A DNA stretch of 18,158 nt from Clostridia bacterium (GTDB lineage: Bacteria > Bacillota > Clostridia > Oscillospirales > Acutalibacteraceae). The notes beneath the pieces were generated by a model, which was given only the letters and a program-made list of their open reading frames with translations, searched no databases and was not told the DNA's origin. The stretch covers positions 1-18,158 of the forward strand of contig JAFOFS010000318.1 in assembly GCA_017387165.1 (NCBI GenBank), given 5' to 3'. The position numbers and the translations under genes are program-made. Shown here piece after piece: positions 1 to 7,526 of this stretch (position 1 is its first letter; each line of letters begins with the position of its first letter).

Positions 1-34
1 GGTGTCGGCGTAGCCGACGGAGGGAGTGTTAAAG
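1..34 (+). repeat. Palindromic repeat unit, partial copy
   Basis: A hairpin GTCGGC-GTA-GCCGAC (4-18) is followed by GGAGGGAGTGTTAAAG. The layout (GGTG, small hairpin, GACGGAG, G-rich run, GTGTTAAAG) matches the right half of the unit at 156-192, so this looks like the tail of another copy cut by the window edge. No coding potential is evident. Confidence 0.5.
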
Positions 35-40
35 GTCAAA

Positions 41-90
41 CTCCCCCAGTCTCGCATCCGCTCGACAGCCCCCTCGGTGAGGGGGCCAAG
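41..90 (-). repeat. Palindromic repeat unit, inverted orientation
   Basis: It contains a perfect 7-bp hairpin CCCCCTC-GGT-GAGGGGG (69-85). Read on the minus strand it starts CTTGGCCCCCTC and ends GACTGGGGGAG. That is the same general layout as the unit at 131-192 (CTTGCC, G/C hairpin, GGTG or GCTG, second loop, GACGG or GACTGG). From memory, elements of this kind are scattered between genes in many Ruminococcaceae-type genomes; family membership cannot be verified here. Confidence 0.5.
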
Positions 91-95
91 AAAGA

Positions 96-116
96 TTGTG
101 CGTACGCCCCGCACAA
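96..116. repeat. Short inverted repeat
   Basis: TTGTGCG (96-102) and CGCACAA (110-116) are perfect reverse complements with a 7-nt loop. It lies between two larger palindromic units and is probably part of the same repeat cluster. No poly-T tract follows, so it is not a standard terminator. Confidence 0.4.
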
Positions 117-130
117 ACCTGCGGCTACCG

Positions 131-192
131 AACCTTGCCTCGCCCCTTGGGGAGAGGTGGCACGCGAAGCGTGACGGAGAGGGGTGTTAAAG
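131..192 (+). repeat. Palindromic repeat unit, full copy
   Basis: The unit starts CCTTGCCTCGCCCCTTGGGG and carries the hairpin CACGC-GAA-GCGTG (161-173), then GACGGAGAGGGGTGTTAAAG. Its right half repeats the layout of 1-34. It resembles intergenic repeats of Clostridia known to me as multicopy elements. No transposase or open frame of its own is visible, so it would be non-autonomous if mobile. Confidence 0.5.
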
Positions 193-194
193 AC

Positions 195-213
195 GGGCGA
201 ACGCAGTTCGCCC
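195..213. repeat. Perfect 8-bp inverted repeat
   Basis: GGGCGAAC (195-202) and GTTCGCCC (206-213) form a perfect stem around a GCA loop, followed by CCTACGGCG. This GGGCGAAC...GTTCGCCCCTACGG form is a second type of intergenic palindrome, distinct from the 131-192 unit and placed directly after it. Confidence 0.45.
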
Positions 214-246
214 CTACGGCGTCCGCAAAAATTTCCATTAAAAAGG

Positions 247-275
247 TTGCGAGGGCGCGATTTGTATGCTATAAT
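247..275 (+). promoter_or_regulatory. Sigma-A-type promoter of the phoH-ybeY-era operon
   Basis: A -35-like TTGCGA (247-252) is separated by 17 nt from a perfect TATAAT (270-275). The -10 is extended (TG at 267-268). Transcription would start near 282, giving a leader of about 35 nt before phoH. It is the only good promoter I see between the repeat cluster and the first gene. Confidence 0.7.
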
Positions 276-317
276 ACAAAATTGGACAAATAGGGAGCCA
301 AACGAAAGGAGAAGCCG

Positions 318-1286
318 ATGGCAGTACGGGAAATACGAATTGAGCATCTCGACGATACGATGATGCTGTTTGGCAATTTTGATGAAAATATGCGCCGCAT
401 CGAGTCCCACTACGGCGTGGACGTCACCGTCCGCGGAGGGGAACTGAAGATTGTCGGTGAGGAGCTGGCGGTTGACCGTGCCTCCCGTGCCATTGACGGA
501 CTGATGCAGCTGATCGGTCGCGGTGAAGCGCTCGGTGAGCAGCAGGTGCGATACGTGATGACGCTGGTGGACGAGGGCGGCGACGACGGCGTCGCGAGTC
601 TGGCGGGCGACAGCATCACCATCACGGCAAAGGGACGACCGATCAAGCCGAAGACGCTCGGCCAAAAGCAGTACGTGGAGGCGATCGGCAGCCACACCAT
701 CACCCTCGGTATCGGTCCGGCCGGTACGGGTAAGACCTATCTGGCGGTGGCGACGGCGGTGGCGGCATTCCGTTCCAAGCAGATCAGCCGCATCATCCTG
801 ACCCGTCCGGCGGTTGAGGCAGGCGAGCGCCTCGGCTTCCTGCCGGGCGACCTGCAGGCAAAGGTGGATCCGTACCTTCGCCCGTTGTACGACGCGCTGT
901 TTGAGATGCTGGGGGCGGAAACCTACCAGAAATACCTCGAACGCGGAGCAATCGAGATCGCGCCGCTGGCGTATATGCGCGGACGGACGCTGGACGACAG
1001 CTTCATTATTTTGGATGAAGCGCAAAACACCACCCCCGAGCAGATGAAGATGTTTCTCACCCGTCTCGGTTTCAACTCCCGTATGGTGGTGACCGGCGAC
1101 GACACGCAGATCGACCTGCCCGACGGCAGCAAAAGCGGTCTGCGCGAGGCGGTACGGGTGCTCGGCGGCGTGGAGGATATCGCCATCTGCCGACTCAACA
1201 AGAAAGACGTCGTGCGTCACCATCTGGTGCAGAGCATCGTGGAGGCGTACGCGAAATATGAAGAAGCCAAAAAGAAGAAAAAGTGA
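318..1286 (+). CDS. phoH: PhoH family ATPase
   Basis: A 322-residue cytoplasmic P-loop ATPase of the PhoH family, usual length for the short form encoded next to ybeY. Residues 133-140 are the Walker A motif GPAGTGKT. Residues 229-236 (FIILDEAQ) are Walker B, and the TGDDTQIDLP segment further on is the family signature resembling superfamily 1 helicase cores. The first ~100 residues form the small N-terminal domain of the family. The C-terminus ends in a lysine-rich tail. The start is ATG 318, preceded by AAAGGAG at a good distance. It is the first gene of the operon and its stop (TGA 1284-1286) is followed closely by ybeY. The exact biochemical role is uncertain; the association with YbeY suggests RNA or rRNA processing (inference). 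Confidence 0.93.
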   Translation: MAVREIRIEHLDDTMMLFGNFDENMRRIESHYGVDVTVRGGELKIVGEELAVDRASRAIDGLMQLIGRGEALGEQQVRYVMTLVDEGGDDGVASLAGDSITITAKGRPIKPKTLGQKQYVEAIGSHTITLGIGPAGTGKTYLAVATAVAAFRSKQISRIILTRPAVEAGERLGFLPGDLQAKVDPYLRPLYDALFEMLGAETYQKYLERGAIEIAPLAYMRGRTLDDSFIILDEAQNTTPEQMKMFLTRLGFNSRMVVTGDDTQIDLPDGSKSGLREAVRVLGGVEDIAICRLNKKDVVRHHLVQSIVEAYAKYEEAKKKKK

Positions 1287-1303
1287 AAGGTGGAGGGACG
1301 ACG

Positions 1304-1816
1304 ATGGAAAAGTCGGAAAAAATCAAGGTAAACATTGTCAACAAGCAGAAAACGGTGAAGATCCCGACCGGTATGCGGATGATCATCCGCCGCTGTTGTC
1401 ACGCCACGCTGGTGCTGGAGCAGTTTGAAGGGGACGCCGAGGTGGAGGTTTCCATCGTCGATAACGAGCAGATCCGTGAGATCAACGCGGCGCATCGCGA
1501 CATCGATCAGGCCACCGACGTGTTGTCCTTTCCGCTGGGCGAGGACGGTACTTACGACGTGAATCCTGCCACCGGCGCGAAAATGCTGGGCGACATCGTG
1601 CTGTCGCTGGAACGCGCGGAGGAGCAGGCGGAGAACTTCGGTCATTCGCTGCAGCGCGAGGTCGGTTACCTGACCACCCATTCGATGCTGCACCTGCTCG
1701 GGTACGACCACGTAAACGGCGGCATCGAAGCGGTGCGTATGCGTGAAAAGGAAGAAGCGGTGATGACCCGCGTCGGTCTTCCGCGTGATGCGTCCTACGT
1801 GACGGAAGAGGTCTGA
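1304..1816 (+). CDS. ybeY: rRNA maturation endoribonuclease YbeY
   Basis: A 170-residue UPF0054-family zinc metalloprotein, involved in 16S rRNA 3'-end maturation and ribosome quality control. The metal-binding signature HxxxHxxxxxH is complete: His126, His130 and His136 in HSMLHLLGYDH. Upstream, the INAAHRDIDQATDVLSFP block is the conserved core of the family. I choose ATG 1304 because a GGAGGG Shine-Dalgarno (1292-1297) sits just before it. A GTG at 1283 is in frame and overlaps the phoH stop, but would add seven residues (MKGGGTT) encoded by the Shine-Dalgarno itself. It lies between phoH and era, a pairing conserved in many bacteria. Its stop is one base before the era start, so the two are probably translationally coupled. 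Confidence 0.93.
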   Translation: MEKSEKIKVNIVNKQKTVKIPTGMRMIIRRCCHATLVLEQFEGDAEVEVSIVDNEQIREINAAHRDIDQATDVLSFPLGEDGTYDVNPATGAKMLGDIVLSLERAEEQAENFGHSLQREVGYLTTHSMLHLLGYDHVNGGIEAVRMREKEEAVMTRVGLPRDASYVTEEV

Positions 1817-1817
1817 T

Positions 1818-2717
1818 ATGACGAAAAGTGCGTTTATTGCGATCGTTGGTTGCCCCAACGTCGGCAAATCCTCGCTGCTCAACGCCTTCGTCGGCAAAAA
1901 AGTAGCGATCGTTTCGGATAAGCCCCACACCACCCGTACCCGTATTATGGGCGTGGTCACCCGTGGGGAGACCCAGCTGGTGTTTCTGGATACCCCCGGC
2001 GTGCTGAAGCCGCATTCGCGTCTTGGTGATTTTATGGCAAAATCCATCGAAGAGGCGATGAGCGGCGTGGACGCGGCGTTGATGGTGGTGGAGCCCACCC
2101 CCGAGATCCGCGTGCCGGAGGAGGACCTGCTCGGCAAGCTGAAAGCAGCGGAGCTGCCCACCGTGTTGGCCATCAACAAGGTGGACGCGGTGGAGGAAAA
2201 GACCGACCTGCTCGCCTGTCTGGCGGCGTGGAAGGATCGCCACGGCTTTGACGATCTGTATCCCGTTTCCGCTCACACCGGCGACGGTCTGGACGGCCTG
2301 CTGGATAAGCTGTCGGAGTATGCGTTTGAAAGTCCGCATTTCTTCCCGGCCGACGCGACCAGCGATCAGCCGGAATCGGCGCTGGCAGGCGAACTGGTGC
2401 GTGAGCAGATGCTGCGCCTGCTGCGGCAGGAGGTGCCGCACGGCGTGGCGGTGATGGTGGAACCGCTCGTGGAGCGGGAAAACCGCGACGGCGCGGTGGT
2501 GCTGGGCGTGGAGGCGACCATCCTCTGCGAACGCGAAAACCATAAGGGCATCATCATCGGCAAAAAAGGCGCGATGCTCAAACAGATCTCGACCGGCGCC
2601 CGTCTGCAGATGGAATCGCTGTTCGGCGCCAAGGTCAACCTTCAGTGCTGGGTCAAGGTCAAGGAGGATTGGCGTGACCGCCAGTCGATCTTAAACCAGC
2701 TCGGTTATCGCATTTAA
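1818..2717 (+). CDS. era: GTPase Era, ribosome assembly factor
   Basis: A 299-residue essential GTPase that binds 16S rRNA and helps 30S subunit maturation; the length is typical. The G1 P-loop is GCPNVGKS (11-18), G3 is DTPG (58-61) and G4 is NKVD (120-123). The PHTTRTRIMGVVT segment carries the switch I region. The C-terminal KH domain has HKGIIIGKKGAMLKQI, with the GKKG loop at 248-251. ATG 1818 begins one base after the ybeY stop, and the upstream GGAAGAGG inside ybeY serves as ribosome binding site. In many Clostridia dgkA and cdd sit between ybeY and era; here they are absent. Confidence 0.96.
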   Translation: MTKSAFIAIVGCPNVGKSSLLNAFVGKKVAIVSDKPHTTRTRIMGVVTRGETQLVFLDTPGVLKPHSRLGDFMAKSIEEAMSGVDAALMVVEPTPEIRVPEEDLLGKLKAAELPTVLAINKVDAVEEKTDLLACLAAWKDRHGFDDLYPVSAHTGDGLDGLLDKLSEYAFESPHFFPADATSDQPESALAGELVREQMLRLLRQEVPHGVAVMVEPLVERENRDGAVVLGVEATILCERENHKGIIIGKKGAMLKQISTGARLQMESLFGAKVNLQCWVKVKEDWRDRQSILNQLGYRI

Positions 2718-2790
2718 CAAAAATTTCCATAACCTCCCCCCGTAACATTTCCCGTTCAGCTGCACAAACTGTCAGCAGGGGGGTGTGACG

Positions 2791-2949
2791 ATGGAACGGG
2801 ATGAGAAATGGAAACGCTTTGAACAAACCGGCAAGATCGAGGATTATCTGCACTATCGCGGAGCGATCGCGTCGGTGGAAGGAGAAGGTCTGCGCTATGC
2901 CGATCAAAACCGATGCCCTGATCATTCGGGAGAACAATCGAATCGGTGA
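2791..2949 (+). CDS. yqzL: YqzL-like small protein
   Basis: A 52-codon ORF starting at ATG 2791 with a strong Shine-Dalgarno (AGGGGGGTG, 2777-2785). Residues 7-23 read WKRFEQTGKIEDYLHYR. This matches the hallmark of the YqzL family as I remember it: an aromatic start, then F-x-x-TG-x-I-x-x-YL. YqzL lies between era and recO in Bacillus and many Clostridia, the same place as here. Its function is unknown; no membrane segment or catalytic motif is visible. The last 18 codons overlap the start of recO in another frame, and the recO ribosome binding site lies inside this gene, so recO translation is probably coupled to it. The second half (after about residue 30) looks unconserved and may be constrained mainly by the overlap. 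Confidence 0.78.
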   Translation: MERDEKWKRFEQTGKIEDYLHYRGAIASVEGEGLRYADQNRCPDHSGEQSNR

Positions 2950-3637
2950 GAACGACCGCTTTATCACGGCGTTGACCCGTGAATGCGGCGTGGTACAGGC
3001 GTCGGTGCGCGGCGCTCGCAAGATCACCAGCCGCAGCGGCTCGGGCACGTCGCTGCTGACCTACTCCACCCTCACGCTGACCGAGGGAAAAAACAAATGG
3101 ATCGTCACCGACGCCAAGCCGCAACGGGTGTTTTTCGAACTGCGCGCGGATATGGCCAAGGTGGCGCTGGCGCAGTATTTTTGCGAGTTGGCCGGGGTGC
3201 TGGCGCCTCGTGAGGAGCCTGCCGAGGAGTCGTTGCGGCTGCTGTTAAACGCGCTTCATTTTCTGTCGGAGGGCAGTCGCGACGCGACGCTGCTCAAGGT
3301 GACGGTGGAGCAACGGCTGCTCCGTCAGGCCGGCTATTGCCCCGATTTATCCGGCTGTGCGGTCTGCGGAAAGCAAGAGGGGGGTATGTTTTTGCAACCC
3401 CTCCGCGGCACGCTGCTTTGTACCGAACACGGCGCGCCTGCCATCGACAACCTGCCGCTGACCGCCGGGGCGGTCGCCGCGTGGCGATACCTCGCCGAAG
3501 CAGCGGAGGACAAGCTGTTTTCTTTCAAATTGTCACCCGAAAGCCTGACGCCGTTGGCGGCGGCCAGCGAACACTTTCTGCTGACCTGCCTCGGTCGCGG
3601 CTTTCATACGCTGGAGTTTTACAACAGCGTCAAATAA
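2897..3637 (+). CDS. recO: DNA repair protein RecO
   Basis: A 246-residue RecO, which binds ssDNA, anneals strands and helps RecR load RecA in the RecF(O)R pathway. The N-terminal OB-fold begins MPIKTDALIIRENNRIGEND. A four-cysteine zinc-finger set is present: Cys148, Cys154, Cys157 and Cys175. I place the start at ATG 2897, with GGAAGGAGAAGG (2877-2888) upstream. The longer in-frame reading from 2801 would add 32 residues that match no RecO and that lie over the yqzL-like gene. The usual family length of about 250 residues supports the shorter form. The position after era and before mutS2 fits a mixed repair and RNA-metabolism operon. Confidence 0.92.
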   Translation: MPIKTDALIIRENNRIGENDRFITALTRECGVVQASVRGARKITSRSGSGTSLLTYSTLTLTEGKNKWIVTDAKPQRVFFELRADMAKVALAQYFCELAGVLAPREEPAEESLRLLLNALHFLSEGSRDATLLKVTVEQRLLRQAGYCPDLSGCAVCGKQEGGMFLQPLRGTLLCTEHGAPAIDNLPLTAGAVAAWRYLAEAAEDKLFSFKLSPESLTPLAAASEHFLLTCLGRGFHTLEFYNSVK

Positions 3638-3653
3638 TACATAAGGAGCGCGT

Positions 3654-6059
3654 ATGGATCACCATTATCGGGCGTTGGAACTGGATAAGATTTTGAGCCT
3701 GCTGGCGGCGGAGACCACCTGTCCCGACGCCGGTGAGCTGGCGCATGCCCTGCGCCCGTCGCCGTATCTCGGTGAGGTGACCCGTCGGCTGGATGAAACC
3801 GAGGCGATCTGTCGTCTGATGGCGGCGATCGGCTCTCCCTCGTTCGGGCAGATGCAGCCGGTCAAAAACGCGGCGCGTCGTGCGGAAGCAGGGGGTATAT
3901 TATCGTTACCCGAACTGCGTAACGTCGCGGAGGTGTTGCGGGTTATCCGCTCGGTGAAGGAGTGGCGCGCCCGCGCCGCCGAGACCGAAACCTGCCTCGA
4001 CGAACAATTTGCGCTGCTGACCGCGGATAAGCGGATGGAGGAAACCATCACCACCTCCATCCTGTCGGACGAGCAGCTGGCGGATAACGCCTCCGGCGAG
4101 CTGGCGGCCATCCGCCGCCGTATCCGCGCCGCCTCGCAGCGTGTGCGTGATCATCTGGACGGCTTGATCCGCTCGACTACCTACCAAAAGGCGTTGCAGG
4201 ACGCCATCGTCACCCAGCGCGGCGGTCGCTTTGTCGTCCCCGTGAAAGCGGAATGCCGCAGCGAGATCCCCGGTCTGGTGCACGATACCTCCTCCACCGG
4301 CGCGACCGTGTTTATCGAGCCGATGGCGGTGGTGGAAGCCAACAACGAGATCCGCGTGCTGGAGGCAAAGGAGCAGGCGGAGATCGAACGTATCGTGGCG
4401 GCGCTGTCTGCGGCGGTCGGAGAACGCGCCGATCTGCTCTGCTACGGCTACGACACGTTGATGGAACTGAATTTGCTGTTTGCAAAGGGACAGCTGGCGT
4501 ATAAAATGAAAGCCACCCGTCCGACCCTGACCGAGAACGGATACCTCAAGCTGCGCCACGCGCGTCATCCGCTGCTCGATCCCAAGACCGCCGTGCCGAT
4601 CGACGTGGAGCTGGGCGGAACGTACGATACCTTCGTCATCACCGGTCCGAATACCGGCGGTAAAACGGTCACCCTCAAAACCATCGGTCTGCTGACCCTG
4701 ATGACCATGTGCGGTCTGCTGCCGCCGGTGGACAGCGGCTCGACCGTATCGCTGTTTGACCGCGTGCTGGTGGATATCGGTGACGAGCAATCCATCGAGC
4801 AATCCCTCTCCACCTTCTCGTCGCATATGGTCAACATCATCCGCATTCTGCAGGAAACGGACGACCGCACGCTGGTGCTGATCGACGAGCTGGGGTCGGG
4901 TACCGACCCGATCGAGGGCGCCGCGCTGGCGATCGCCATTCTGGAACAGCTGCGGATGCAGGGCGCCCGTATCGCCGCTACCACCCACTACGCGGAGCTG
5001 AAGGCGTACGCCATCCAGACCGCCGGCGTGGAAAACGGCAGCTGCGAATTTGACGTGGCGACCCTCCGCCCGACCTACCGCTTGCTGGTGGGGGTGCCCG
5101 GTCGCTCCAATGCGTTTGCCATCACCGACCGCCTCGGGATGCCCCGTGAGATCGTCAACCGCGCCCGTGAGCTGGTATCGGGGGACGACCGACGACTGGA
5201 GGAAGTGGTGGTGCGACTGGAGGAACGCCGCCAACAGCTGGAAAAACAACTGGAGGAGGCCAACGCTCTCCGCGCCCATGCGGAGGTGGAGGAATCGGAG
5301 GCCGCCGCCCGTGCCCGCCGCGCCGAGGAGGAACGGGGGCAGATTTTGGAAAATGCCCGCGAGGAGGCGCTGCGTATCGTCAGCCGCGCCCGTCGCGATG
5401 CGGATTTCGTAATGGAGGAGTTGGAAAAGCTCCGCAAGCAAAAGGATGCGGCGGAGTTTGCCTCCAAGCTGCAGCAGGGTCGCGCCGAGCTGCGCCGCCA
5501 TCTCAACAAGATGGAGGAGGCGGCCGATCCGGTCGGACAAAAGCCGACCGACGGCTACGTTCTGCCCCGACCGCTCAAGGTGGGGGACAGCGTGCTGTTG
5601 CGGGATATCGATAAGGTCGGCACGGTGCTGGCGCTTGCCGATGCCAACGGTCAGGTGGAGGTGCAAGTCGGCATCATCCGCACCCGTGTGCCGCTGTCCG
5701 ATCTGAAACTGTCCGAGCCGCCGAAAAAAGCGCCGCCGAGCGGTCGCCGCCCGGCTACGGGGCGGAAAAACGGCACCGGCGGTCAGCTGGAATCGCGGAT
5801 GGAACGGGCGGCAGGCACCGAAGTGGACCTGCGCGGTATGTACACCGACGACGGCGTGCTGGCGCTGGATCAAGCCATCGACAACGCGGTGCTGGGAGGC
5901 ATCGGCGTCATAACGGTTATTCACGGAAAAGGCACCGGCGCGTTGCGTGCGGCGGTGCACGCCCGTCTGCGCCATCATCCGAACGTCAAGTCTTTCCGAC
6001 TCGGCACGTTCGGCGAGGGCGAGATGGGTGTGACCATCGTGGAAATCGGCAAGAAGTAA
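3654..6059 (+). CDS. mutS2: Endonuclease MutS2 with Smr domain
   Basis: An 801-residue MutS2, close to the family norm of about 780-790. It lacks the mismatch-binding N-terminal domain of MutS and begins directly with the core/clamp region (ALELDKILSLL). The ATPase domain has Walker A GPNTGGKT at about 330-337 and Walker B VLIDELGSGTDP at about 405-416, the ABC-like signature of MutS proteins. A charged coiled coil follows (about 515-630), then a small beta domain (VGDSVLLRDIDKVGTVL). The C-terminal Smr nuclease domain has VDLRGM near 723 and HGKGTG at 757-762. Family members suppress homologous recombination and, in Bacillus, rescue collided ribosomes by splitting them. The second role would fit neighbours YbeY, Era and an RNA helicase. 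ATG 3654 has AAGGAG just upstream. Confidence 0.95.
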   Translation: MDHHYRALELDKILSLLAAETTCPDAGELAHALRPSPYLGEVTRRLDETEAICRLMAAIGSPSFGQMQPVKNAARRAEAGGILSLPELRNVAEVLRVIRSVKEWRARAAETETCLDEQFALLTADKRMEETITTSILSDEQLADNASGELAAIRRRIRAASQRVRDHLDGLIRSTTYQKALQDAIVTQRGGRFVVPVKAECRSEIPGLVHDTSSTGATVFIEPMAVVEANNEIRVLEAKEQAEIERIVAALSAAVGERADLLCYGYDTLMELNLLFAKGQLAYKMKATRPTLTENGYLKLRHARHPLLDPKTAVPIDVELGGTYDTFVITGPNTGGKTVTLKTIGLLTLMTMCGLLPPVDSGSTVSLFDRVLVDIGDEQSIEQSLSTFSSHMVNIIRILQETDDRTLVLIDELGSGTDPIEGAALAIAILEQLRMQGARIAATTHYAELKAYAIQTAGVENGSCEFDVATLRPTYRLLVGVPGRSNAFAITDRLGMPREIVNRARELVSGDDRRLEEVVVRLEERRQQLEKQLEEANALRAHAEVEESEAAARARRAEEERGQILENAREEALRIVSRARRDADFVMEELEKLRKQKDAAEFASKLQQGRAELRRHLNKMEEAADPVGQKPTDGYVLPRPLKVGDSVLLRDIDKVGTVLALADANGQVEVQVGIIRTRVPLSDLKLSEPPKKAPPSGRRPATGRKNGTGGQLESRMERAAGTEVDLRGMYTDDGVLALDQAIDNAVLGGIGVITVIHGKGTGALRAAVHARLRHHPNVKSFRLGTFGEGEMGVTIVEIGKK

Positions 6060-6073
6060 ATCTTGGAGGAACT

Positions 6074-7300
6074 ATGGAACCGAAAAATCAAGTAAACGAG
6101 TCCTTGCCCGAAGCGGTGCAGGGAATCACCGACGCGGAGAGCTTCGAGCAGCTCGGTGTTCAACCCGAGACGCTCAAGGCGCTCAAGAAAATGGGCTTTA
6201 CCACCCCGACCCCCATTCAGTCCCGTGCGATGGGGCCGATTATGGACGGACGGGACGTCATCGCGAAAGCGCCGACCGGCACCGGCAAGACCTGCGCGTT
6301 CGGCATTCCGCTGATCGAAAGCCTGAACACCGATATGAAGGACGTGCAGGCGCTCATTCTCTGCCCGACCCGTGAGCTGTGCGTGCAGATCGCGGAGGAT
6401 ATGCGCCGCCTGGCGATGTACCGCCCCGACGTCCGCATCACCGCGATCTACGGCGGTCAGTCGATGAACACGCAGGTGGCGGCGTTGGCCAAGCATCCGC
6501 ACATCGTGGTGGCGACCCCCGGTCGCCTGCTGGATCATATGAGCCGTCGCAACGTGTACATCGACAACGTGTACACCGCTGTGCTGGATGAGGCGGACGA
6601 GATGCTGCGAATGGGCTTTATCCGTGACGTGCGGAAGATTTTGGATCACACGCCGGCAGACACGCAGGTGCTGATGTTCTCCGCGACCATCTCCCGTGAC
6701 GTGATGGACGTGGCGTGGGAATACCAGCGTGCCGCCGTGCAGATCGAGGTGCAGGCGGAGGGGGACAACCGTCCCAACATCCGCCAGATCGGCATTCGCT
6801 CGCAGGGACAGCAGCGGCTGGAGGATATGGAAAAGATCATCGATGCGCTGGAACTGAAACGCGTGATCGTGTTCGCAAATATGAAAGCGACCGTTCGCGT
6901 GCTGGGCGAACGTCTCAAGCGCCACGGGCGCTCCTGCGATTACTTAAACGGCGATCTGCCGCAGGGACAGCGGAACAAGGTGATGGCCGGCTTCAAGAAA
7001 GGCTCGTTTGAAATTTTGGTGGCGACCGACGTCGCTGCCCGCGGCATTGACGTGGACGACGTCGAAGCGGTGTTCAACTACGACATTCCCGATGAGAACG
7101 AGTATTATCTCCACCGCATCGGTCGGACGGGTCGTGCCCGTCGGCACGGTATGGCGATCACCTTTATCGGGGAAAACGACGGCTTCCGTATGCGCGATAT
7201 CCGCAAATACTGCCGCGCCGACATCCAAATGATGGCGGTGGCGGAGGACGGCACCCTCACGGAAGCGGCGGAGCAGGAAGAGGAACCCGCCGAGTCGTAA
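6074..7300 (+). CDS. DEAD-box ATP-dependent RNA helicase
   Basis: A 408-residue superfamily 2 helicase with a complete motif set: Q-motif PTPIQ (Gln49), motif I APTGTGKT (66-73), PTREL, TPGRLLDH, DEAD (172-175), SAT (203-205), ARGIDVDDV and HRIGRTGR (347-354). These motifs show ATP-dependent RNA unwinding. The protein ends about 50 residues after motif VI with an acidic tail (AAEQEEEPAES). It lacks the C-terminal RNA-binding domain of DbpA, CsdA or CshA, so its substrate cannot be named from sequence. The ~20 N-terminal residues before the helicase core are low in conserved features. The start ATG 6074 has TTGGAGG (6062-6068) upstream and lies 14 nt after mutS2, so it is the last gene of the operon. 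A terminator follows 68 nt downstream. Confidence 0.93.
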   Translation: MEPKNQVNESLPEAVQGITDAESFEQLGVQPETLKALKKMGFTTPTPIQSRAMGPIMDGRDVIAKAPTGTGKTCAFGIPLIESLNTDMKDVQALILCPTRELCVQIAEDMRRLAMYRPDVRITAIYGGQSMNTQVAALAKHPHIVVATPGRLLDHMSRRNVYIDNVYTAVLDEADEMLRMGFIRDVRKILDHTPADTQVLMFSATISRDVMDVAWEYQRAAVQIEVQAEGDNRPNIRQIGIRSQGQQRLEDMEKIIDALELKRVIVFANMKATVRVLGERLKRHGRSCDYLNGDLPQGQRNKVMAGFKKGSFEILVATDVAARGIDVDDVEAVFNYDIPDENEYYLHRIGRTGRARRHGMAITFIGENDGFRMRDIRKYCRADIQMMAVAEDGTLTEAAEQEEEPAES

Positions 7301-7368
7301 CAATGCACAAAATTCCGACCGGAATCGGTGCGTCGTTATCAAAAGGTCCGATTTTTGATAAATTGCAA

Positions 7369-7403
7369 AAAAGCCCTTGCAAAAGCAAGGGCTTTTCTTT
7401 ATA
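7369..7403 (+). terminator. Intrinsic terminator of the phoH-helicase operon
   Basis: A perfect 12-bp stem AAAAGCCCTTGC (7369-7380) / GCAAGGGCTTTT (7385-7396) with an AAAA loop is followed by CTTT. The A-run on the left side also gives a T-run on the other strand, so it could act in both directions. It lies 68 nt after the helicase stop. Its 3' half overlaps the promoter assigned to the purine operon. Confidence 0.85.
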
Positions 7404-7405
7404 AT
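7377..7405 (+). promoter_or_regulatory. Promoter of the purine operon
   Basis: TTGCAA (7377-7382, four of six consensus bases), a 17-nt spacer and a perfect TATAAT (7400-7405) predict a start near 7412. The -35 and most of the spacer are made by the terminator hairpin of the preceding operon. No other candidate of similar quality lies between 7301 and 7593. Confidence 0.68.
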
Positions 7406-7436
7406 AAGAGTAGATTTTATAAAAGGAGGGATCGCC

Positions 7437-7526
7437 GTGCGCTTTGTTTTGATGAACAAACGGAAGCACCGCGTCTGCCCCTCCCTGCCGCAGAGCGCCC
7501 CCCAGGGTCTCATTGCCGCTTCATAA
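7437..7526 (+). CDS. Possible leader peptide upstream of purE
   Basis: A 29-codon ORF starts at GTG 7437, six bases after a very strong Shine-Dalgarno (AAAAGGAGGG, 7421-7430), and ends at TAA 7524-7526, eight bases before a terminator stem. The peptide begins MRFVLMNKRKHRV, with a basic first half and a Pro/Ala/Ser-rich second half. There is no run of one amino acid as in classical amino-acid attenuators. It matches no family I know. The case rests on the strong ribosome binding site and on its placement between promoter and terminator. It could instead be an untranslated leader with a chance open frame, or the Shine-Dalgarno could serve a structural purpose. Confidence 0.38.
   Translation: MRFVLMNKRKHRVCPSLPQSAPQGLIAAS

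Noticed and set aside
1..220. CRISPR array
   Set aside because: The repeats are palindromic units of unequal length, in mixed orientation, without regular spacers.
96..293. 65-codon + strand open frame in the repeat region
   Set aside because: It runs through two palindromic units and over the phoH promoter, and has no ribosome binding site or known motif.
36..1223. 395-codon minus-strand open frame over phoH and the repeat cluster
   Set aside because: Most of it mirrors phoH, and the rest is translated palindromic repeats.
3906..5978. 690-codon minus-strand open frame opposite mutS2
   Set aside because: Shadow of mutS2, with low-complexity composition and no domain motifs.
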